The position numbers and the translations under genes are program-made. This document shows positions 57,074 through 64,000 of a stretch of DNA of 64,000 nt, in pieces (position 1 is the stretch's first letter; each line of letters opens with the position of its first letter). A model generated the notes under the pieces. That model made no database searches. It worked only from the letters and a program-made list of their open reading frames with translations, and had not been told where the DNA came from. This DNA is from Pseudocercospora fijiensis CIRAD86 (taxonomy: Eukaryota > Ascomycota > Dothideomycetes > Mycosphaerellales > Mycosphaerellaceae): contig NW_006921535.1 in the NCBI RefSeq assembly GCF_000340215.1, positions 4,705,528 through 4,769,527 on the forward strand, written 5' to 3'.

Positions 57074-58057
57074 ATAAAAGTTATACCTTATATAAAACGA
57101 GAGCGAGGCTCTCTACCTTATCCTATCTTATTGCTATAACGAGTTTCTCGACTTTAGACTTTACTTTATCCTTATCTAGGATCTTCTATTAGTCGTCGTT
57201 TAATAGTACAATTTTAAGCGTCTTAAAGAGGGCTCGGATCGCGATTTAAACTATATAAGCGAGGTAGGGAAACTTCTATAGGGATATAACTAGCAACGAC
57301 GTCGGCTCTAATTTAATAGGCCTAGGGCTATTACTAGGCTCCTCTTTATCGTTATTATCGTACGTATTATCGTACGTATCCGGAATCGTAGCGAGGTTAA
57401 TATTCGGAAGATTAAGCTAGATTATAGACCTTATAATCTCCTCTACGTACTCGACCCTATCGATATAATTAGTAATTTTAAAGATATATACGAGTGAATT
57501 GTATATATAACGCCTTATATAATGTTCGATTATTACTAGCGTTATCCGTAGTAATCGAGATTAGTTTCGTTATTACGCTAACCCTATCTATTGCCGTATA
57601 GATAAGCTTCGCTATATCCTTACTAGTATAGGAACCTAGAATTTTAGGGAATCCGATTATAAGTTCCTAGAGTTTCTAATCCGAATTTATAAAGTATAGT
57701 ATAATCGAGAGGAAGGAGGCTCTTATAGTCTAGCTTAACTAGCTATCGATAGTAATAGCTACTCGGCGAGTATTATAGAGGATCTCCCGAATATTATCTA
57801 ACGTAGCCTCTTTGTTCTTTTCGAATATAATACGCTAGGTTATTACGCCGAGAAATAGGGGAGGGTAGTTTATAAGATATAGGTATATCTTCTATATAGA
57901 CTCCCTTTCGTAGAAGTCTTCCGGAAGACTGTTTATAGCTAGCATTTCGTTTACTAGTTACTTAAAGTCTTCGAGGGAGAAATCGGTAGCCTTTAATCCT
58001 AGAGCTTCCTTAAGCGTAGCCTATAATAATTAGCTAGATTTCTACGGTTAATTAAAG

Positions 58058-58118
58058 TAGCCGGTAGCCGTAGCCGGTAGCTATAGCCGGTAGCTATAGC
58101 CGGCAGCTATAGCCGGTA
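58058..58118. repeat. TAGCCGGTAGCT array, five units
   Basis: Five tandem 12-bp units (TAGCCGGTAGCC, TAGCCGGTAGCTA and variants), the longest array of this motif here, inverted relative to 57048-57073. Confidence 0.75.
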
Positions 58119-58736
58119 TTTTAGAAGACGTACCTCTTTCTAGAACGCTATATCTATATTAACTCTCCTCTCTCTTTAAGATTTCCGATACTATTTAGAA
58201 TAGAGATAGTTTATAGGCGATAAGTTCCTATCCCCTAGTTTCGGGTATTTTAAGATTAAACCGGAGAAGTTATAGACAATTACTAGTTAACCTTTAAGTC
58301 GAGAAGTCGTATAACGGTATAATGCCCCTTTTATAAAGAACTTCTAGAATATATCCGTTCGCTTTTTACTACCCTATCGTATCGAGTACTTCCGGAGTTT
58401 ATACTCCTTCGAACGTAAGTATAAAGGGAACTATATCTTATAGACCTATTAATTAAACTGCTCTATATACTCGGGTTTCTAAAGATACGCCTAGCTAGCC
58501 TTTTCGAAGATTTCCGGGTTAATACTCGATATTCTTATATCTCCGAACAATCTTCTACTTAGACTCTATAAAGGCGAGGACTAGGTAGTAGTACCCTATA
58601 ATAAATTCCTACTACTAGGATTCGGAGAGGATAAATCTAGCCCTAATCGTCGTCTAGGACTTAATAGGCTCGAAGGTAAGTATACGACCTCCTCTCGACG
58701 TTATCGCAATCTCGCTCTATTACGATCTTAGCGACT

Positions 58737-58930
58737 TGTATATACAATTCGAGATTACGTAACCTTAAATTACGTAACTTAATGCCTAAGGCATTCGCCG
58801 AGCGGATAAAAGCCTCTTCTATAAGAGAGCCTCTCTCTCCTCCTTCCTCAACTCGTTATTAACCTAGATAGCCTCTTAATTAATATCTTAATAGAATAAC
58901 GAGTTCCTTTATTACCTACAATAACGTCGT
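58737..58930 (+). repeat. Candidate 5' LTR of the gag-protease element at 59-62 kb
   Basis: Starts TGTATATACA, contains a promoter-like GGATAAAAGCC near 58804 and a pyrimidine-rich transcript start region, and ends before a candidate primer site (AGGTACTATCG near 58931). No partner LTR lies in the window, so boundaries are guesses. Confidence 0.3.
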
Positions 58931-59269
58931 AGGTACTATCGTTTATTTATACGAAGAATTATATCGCCGGCGATCGCTATCGCCCTTTTACGCTTCTTAT
59001 TATACGATAGCGCTAACAAACCTTATATCGTATTAAGACCTATATACTAATCTATATTAAGTATAGTAAGCTACTCGACCGTAGTAATACCGCTAATTCG
59101 TTATAGATCCTTTACGACCGCCTACCGATCGTAGTAGCGGCTCGGAATATACAAATATACCTAACTAAGCAGAAATAGCTAGCACCTAGTCAAACGGTAT
59201 ACTAGAGCTATAACTACCGTAGGGTCTATAACCTAGCCTTATAGACATCGATAGTATATTATATTAGCC

Positions 59270-61935
59270 TCTACCTAGTAACCTCTAGGACTTCTAGTAG
59301 CTCTTTAGTAGAGTAAATAAGTAGGAGGCCGCCGAACATATCTTTTAGCGTACAACTACGCTATACCGGTTAGTAGCTACTCTTTGTTAATAATGTTAGT
59401 AAGGGGTAGAGACACTTAAGCAGGTATAATAAGCCTATTATAAGACTAATACTTACCTTAATAGCGAGCTAGCGTAGGCTTGTACTAAAGTAGAATACTA
59501 ACGCTAAGTCGCCGAAGTAGTATATAATATACTAGATATTATATATTAGTAACGTAATAATCTAGCTTAGCAAGCCGTACGTCTATAATAGTAGCAGTCT
59601 TCTATAGAAGATATCGCCCGCCGAGCTAGCGAATAAGCCGCCTATACTCGCTATAACGCCGAAGCGTCCTCCTTATATAATCCGGTCGGCGGCTAAGGGC
59701 CTATACTAAATAATAGCTAACCCCTATTCTATCGCCTATTTAATATATACCTAGTACCTAGAGATACTATATCTAGTAGTAGTAGTTCTCGTCGACCTCT
59801 TAGTGCTTTCGACTATCTCGGCTGTTTATACTTTAGTCGCCTAAACGCTAACCCTAAGGGTTAGGATAATCCCTTTAACTTTAACGATAACTAGGGTTAT
59901 AACCTAGAGCTACGCTCTCGCGATCGACTAGAGCCTCTCTATCGCCCTCGATTTAACTATAGCTTCGACGATAATAATAACTATACTAGATATAGTAAGA
60001 GCGAGAAGTATCTAGATTTAGAGAAATACGATAGAGACCGTAAGAAGCTAAAGCCCTTCCTTACTAAGCTTACGATTAAGTTAATAATTAATAATAATCG
60101 CTTTCCGATACTATAGGACCGGTTAATATATACGTATAGTCGTACTACCGGTAAAGCCCGCTTAATAGTCTAGCTATATATTTATTACGATAAATAAAGC
60201 GTAATCGTAGATTTCGACGACTTCGATAACTTCCGTAACCTATTAGTTAATACTTTCGGCGATCCTAATAAGGTCGCTACTACTAGTTATAAGCTAGATA
60301 ACTTAAAGTAGAAGAATAAGGAGTTTGCTTACTACCTTATAGAGTTTAATCGACTTAACGCCTTACTTAGTTATAAAGGCCGAGCTTAGGTTAACGCTCT
60401 TAAGCGTAGCTTATCTTCCGAACTAAAAGTAGCGCTTAGTAATATATATAATAAGCCTACCGACTTCTTAGTATTATATCGACGACTAACTATTATCGAT
60501 AATCGGCTCCGCTAGTATCGCGTAGAAAGCAGCCGCGATAATACTAAGCTAGGATTAAGTAATACTACTAACTAAGGCTCGAATACTAACTATAGTAATA
60601 ATAATGCTAGCGGCTCTAATAATTAGTATACTCTATAAGGATATATCGCTCCGTATAATAACTAAGAACAATTTACCTCGGCGAATAATAATAATAATAA
60701 CCCCGGTACTACTACGACTACGACTACGACTATCTGCGACCTAGATACTATAGACCTCTCTACTACTTAGGGTTAGGGTTAGGGTTAGGGTTAGAGTAAT
60801 CGTCGCTACGTAACAATCGAAGAGAGAGATCGCTACCGCTACGAGGGTTTATACCGCTTCTATAGTAGTAACTACGTCTACTCTAATACTACTTATCTAG
60901 AGCTTATCCGCTACGCTTAAGGCCGTAGTAATCGTCTAAATACTAACGTCTCTACCTTTAGCGCCGCCGCTACTAATCCGACCGATCTACCTCCTACTAA
61001 TAATAAGAACGCTAATAGTAGCGATAAGAAGGGAAAAGTATAGCTTTTAAACAAAGTTGCGTTTAAGAGCCTATACCGATAGAGTTACCTATACCGTTAT
61101 TTCCGAAGAACCTATACTATAATTATAGAAAGAAATATCGATAGTAGAAAGAATTAAAGATTAGTTTATTAGTATTATTAGGAAGTATTATATCCGAGGG
61201 CGATAATTAATATCTCGTTTTATATTATACTTTAACAGCTCGTAATAAACCTTAGTCTAGCGTACTAGATATAGGGTAGGATATCGAATATTAATTATTA
61301 GCAATAGTTAATTACGGTTATACTAGTTTATCTTTTATCGACTTATATTATATATACTAATACTAACTCCCTATCTATAACCTAAAGGAGCCTCGTAGAT
61401 TAACTGCCTTCGATAGTAGCTTCGTAGTAGACGTTACTTAGTATACTAGAGCGACTATTAATATTAATAGCTATATCGAATATAGGGCCTTCTACCTTAC
61501 TACGCTAGGATACTATCCTATTATTCTCGGCCGCCTATAGCTTAATAAGTATAACCCTCGTATCGACTAGAAGCTTAACCGAGTATAGTTTAACTCTAAC
61601 TATTATAAGGAATACTATAACGACTTATATACTATCGTTTGTACCTACGGCCTATCTAATCGCGAAGATAACGATACGCTAGCTTACGCCGAGCCGGTAG
61701 CAATATAATACTATTAATAGTAGTAACTAGCTCGTAACCTATTAGATAATACCGATATAGTAAAACTTATCGACTCGATACGAAGGTATTATATATAGCG
61801 CGACTATCCGACGCGCCGACTAGTATCGATATAGTTCTTATCTCCGCTCTTACCTCCGCTATATCTATCGCCGCGACTAGCGCTAAAACGTTTATTACTA
61901 CTACTTATCTATATCGCCGAATCGATTAAGGGGCG
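59270..61935 (+). pseudogene. Gag-protease of a Ty3/gypsy element, interrupted by a LINE
   Basis: Frame 3. Pro/Asn/Asp-rich N-terminal part. A capsid domain at 60025-60530 matches the retrotransposon Gag pattern closely (DRKKLKPFLTKLTIKLI, NTFGDPNKVATTSYKL, NKEFAYYLIEFNRL). An Asn/Ser/Thr-rich linker follows with poly-Asn and a Gln-Gly repeat at 60768-60793. Zinc-knuckle remnant near 60840-60895 (RYRYEGLYRFYSSNYVYSN), all Cys/His read as Tyr. Retropepsin-like domain about 61270-61560 (VNYGYTSLSFID, where VDxGCT is expected; PIILGRL). The catalytic Asp is Asn, itself a RIP-type change. At 61936 the frame stops at a LINE insertion and sequence composition changes sharply. Confidence 0.75.
60767..60794. 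repeat. Interstitial telomere-like repeat (TTAGGG x4 plus partial)
   Basis: Four perfect TTAGGG units and a TTAG. They lie in the gag frame as TAG-GGT codons, expected to be CAG-GGT (Gln-Gly) before RIP. Confidence 0.9.
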
Positions 61936-61939
61936 CATA

Positions 61940-63230
61940 ATAGTAGCGAACAATTAGAGACGAAGGGAAGACAGTTAAGAAGGAAGGGAGGACGAATAGA
62001 AAGCACTATATACTAGGGCAGAGGAGGTGCTAAAGGCGGAAGATAGAAGAACCCCTAAGAGGGCATATAGGATAATAATCTTAGAACTCCTTAGAGGACT
62101 AAAAGCAATCTATAGCTAGGCAAGCTACGTAATTACAAAGGTAGCTAATATAGTCGTAGCAAAGATTACGAAGAAACAATAGGAGACAAGCCTAAACTAC
62201 CGTACCTAGGTAGTAGTAGCTAGTTAGGAGGCGCTAAAACCCCCGAGGACAGTAGTTAGAGTCTATATTACGGACCTATAGGAGCAAAAGGAAATCTAAG
62301 GACTTATAGGAAAAGAGATTATAGAAAGAATTGTAGTTAAAGAGGTAATTAGGGCTAGGAACGAAGGTAAAGGGGTAATTAAGCTGTTTATAGCATAAGA
62401 GTAGGACAAAAAGAAGCTAGAAACACAAAAAGAATAGACAACTAAGATAGGGAAAACAGTAAAGGTCTCCTAACAGCAATTCATAATTATAGCCTATAGC
62501 ATAATAAGAAGCTTTAAGGAAGAATAGGATATTAAGAGCCTATAGAGACAAAACTAAGCTATATACCTAGGCCTAAAGATTACAAAAGTAGTATAGATTA
62601 AAAGGAAAATCGAAGAGACTAAGAAGTAGTCTTCCCTAATTATCTAAGTAGGGAGTATAGAGCAAGCTAATATAGTGCTAGACTAGGGGCTGTTCTAGGA
62701 CTTTAAAAGATTAGAAACAGAGATATATAGAAGCAACTATAGGATAATATAGTGCTTCAAATATCAATACTATAGACACTTAGCAGCTAAGTATATAAAG
62801 ACAACCAATACCTGCTCCTATTATATAGGGGATTACTAGGTCAAAGAATATAAAGTATATAAGGGAGAAGCAAGATATGTATACTGCACTAAAAGACACC
62901 CCTCTTAGGCGAAGGAATGCCCGGTAAGAATATAGGCAGCTAGGAAGGTAAAGGAAGCTAGAATCAATATACTAAAAAGATATATAACAAGCTAGGGCAG
63001 CTAGGTACAGAAGCAACCTAGCTAAGTACTACAAAAGAGGTCTAGACAAGATAATAGGTTTATATTTAGGGCCTTACTAGTATAAGAGAGTTACTAGCAA
63101 CTAGGGAGACTAAGATACCTTAATATTGTAGGAAAGGAAGTAGGGTAGACAAAGCTTAGTCAAATATTAGTCTAAAGTAAGGGAAGACTAAAGGAAAACT
63201 TATAGAGAAATAATATAGATAAAACCTAAT
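61940..63230 (+). pseudogene. LINE ORF1, copy 2
   Basis: Equivalent to copy 1 ORF1, but the initiator ATG is ATA here (61940-61942), a TpG-to-TpA change. Zinc-knuckle remnants lie at 62740-62930 (QCFKYQYYRHLAAKY, YCTKRHPS). Stops are at the same codons as in copy 1 wherever compared. Confidence 0.75.
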
Positions 63231-63249
63231 AAACATTGCAACATTACTA

Positions 63250-64000
63250 AACATTATATAGTACAATATTAACAAGAGCAAAGATAAGGTATAGAGGAGC
63301 TTCCTTTAAGTACTAAACTTAAAAGAACATTATATTATTACAATCTAAGAGCCCTAGCTTAACCTATATATAAAGAGACTAGCAACAGTTAAAGACCTAA
63401 GATACTACCTAATTATCTATAACTAGGGAGCCCTAAGGACATGCATCTATATTAGTAAAGAGATAGATACAGAAACCTAGCAGGCTATACTATAGGAGGA
63501 TAGGGACCTAATATTAGTTTAAGTAGAGACATCCTAAGGCACACTCTAAGTCCACTATATATATAACCCACTACTAGACTTAAGAAGCAGTACCTAACTA
63601 AAAACCCTAGAAAGACTACCTAGAGTTATCTAGGGGAATACCTACTAAATCCTACTTAGGGATTTCAACCTCTACTACCCCCTCTAAGGCTTAGACTTTA
63701 CCCTAGCTTACTACTTCCTAGTAGGAAGACTAATTAACATATTAGAGAGGGAAGGAATGGAAATTGTTACCCTAAAGGGACTAATTACTTAGAAGGCAAG
63801 AGGAAGCAGTAGCATACTAGACCTATACTTTGCATTATATTAGATTAGGAACAGGATTATAAGATATAGGGTTAACTAGGAACTAGAAGAATTATTAGAC
63901 TACTTCCCGGTACAGATTAAGCTAAATGTCTAAGCTAATTAGGAAAGGGAACTAGAGGAGAAGCTTAACTAGAAAGGTACCTAATAGGGTAGGATTAGGG
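63250..64000 (+). pseudogene. LINE ORF2, copy 2, N-terminal part
   Basis: Apurinic-type endonuclease region. A start-like block reads HYIIQYN-style sequence near 63255, then HYIITI-EP near 63330, VHYIYNPLLDLRSST near 63550 and LLRDFNLYYPL near 63655. The window ends before the reverse transcriptase. The TGG expected at 63685 is TAA here but TAG in copy 1. Confidence 0.75.

Larger units (their letters stand above)
55690..58690 (-). pseudogene. Degenerate hAT-family transposase
   Basis: Minus-strand frame(s) of up to ~1000 codons. The N-terminal region at 58690-58130 has a Lys/Arg/Tyr-rich block that may be a zinc-finger remnant (YKLRKYSIR). The central RNase H-like catalytic region is clear at 57800-57480: RRVAITIDS, FINSD-KL-ELIIGFPKIL, KLISITTDNASNNRTLYK, a hAT hallmark. 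The C-terminal dimerisation region is at about 56120-55960 (ILPVF-TNSETIFSLYSSG). Frame changes and TAGCCGG arrays at 57048-57073 and 58058-58118 interrupt it. hAT transposases cut and paste DNA; termini of this copy were not identified. Heavily RIP-mutated. Confidence 0.72.
61936..64000 (+). mobile_element. LINE copy 2, 5' part (runs off the window)
   Basis: From about 61938 it matches, by eye almost base for base, the minus-strand sequence of the LINE at 47834-52712. The ten-odd bases before ATG of copy 1 are absent, so it is slightly 5'-truncated. A sharp change from CpG-rich to CpG-poor sequence marks the junction. Confidence 0.88.

Noticed and set aside
44862..58118. CRISPR array from the TAGCCGG repeats
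   Set aside because: Units are 12 bp, directly tandem or dispersed, without regular spacers, in a eukaryotic transposon context.
60767..60794. A true telomere or chromosome-fusion scar
   Set aside because: Only four units, in frame inside gag with coding sequence continuing on both sides.
1..64000. Reassigned stop codons (TAG/TAA read as Gln)
   Set aside because: Trp, Cys and His positions are altered in the same way and catalytic residues are lost, which fits RIP and not a changed genetic code.
1..64000. tRNA or rRNA genes
   Set aside because: No cloverleaf-type B box with matching arms and no rRNA-like conserved stretch was noticed; primer sites only hint at a tRNA elsewhere.

Overview
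The window is a transposon graveyard from a filamentous ascomycete fungus, probably a repeat-rich, AT-shifted compartment. Almost every recognisable coding frame is broken by TAG/TAA stops that sit where CAG, CAA or TGG codons would be expected. CpA and TpG are almost absent over long stretches (none in the first 60 bases), TpA is in great excess, and CpG is largely kept. This is the signature of repeat-induced point mutation (RIP, C to T at CpA on both strands). No intact cellular gene, rRNA, tRNA or CRISPR array was recognised. Functional calls therefore rest on domain patterns read through the stops, and all genes are listed as pseudogenes.

Layout. 1-2.1 kb: 3' end of an LTR element (unknown ORF, polypurine tract, LTR). 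2.2-5.7 kb: degenerate RecQ-like helicase of the telomere-linked type. 6.3-25.9 kb and 26.1-38.4 kb: two head-to-tail copies (A, B), both on the minus strand, of a ~12.3 kb Ty3/gypsy-like element. It carries gag-protease, pol, and a third ~900-codon ORF between pol and the 3' LTR. Each copy has its own LTR pair and a 4-bp target duplication. Copy A is split by a 7,145-bp chromodomain-bearing Ty3/gypsy element on the plus strand (15,585-22,729), with 198-bp LTRs and a 5-bp target duplication; copy B preserves the matching empty site. 38.7-43.7 kb: another heavily mutated Ty3/gypsy gag-pol (plus). 43.8-47.6 kb: short degenerate ORFs, arrays of a TAGCCGGTAGCG-like unit, and a ~0.95 kb terminal-inverted-repeat element with a second copy at 53.1-54.1 kb. 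47.8-52.7 kb: a nearly complete LINE (minus) with a 16-bp target duplication. 54.1-58.7 kb: a recombinase-like fragment and a degenerate hAT transposase (minus). 58.7-61.9 kb: Ty3/gypsy gag-protease (plus), interrupted at 61,936 by a second LINE copy that runs off the window.

The most unusual structures are: the third ORF of the A/B family; a 23-bp GC-core palindrome at five equivalent places in each copy, next to ORF boundaries, and also just past the stop of the unrelated chromodomain element; telomere-like TTAGGG repeats apparently made by RIP from a Gln-Gly codon repeat; and two LINE copies that share the premature stops compared.

Limits: edges of degenerate ORFs are approximate, frames were read by eye, and no alignment or database search was possible.
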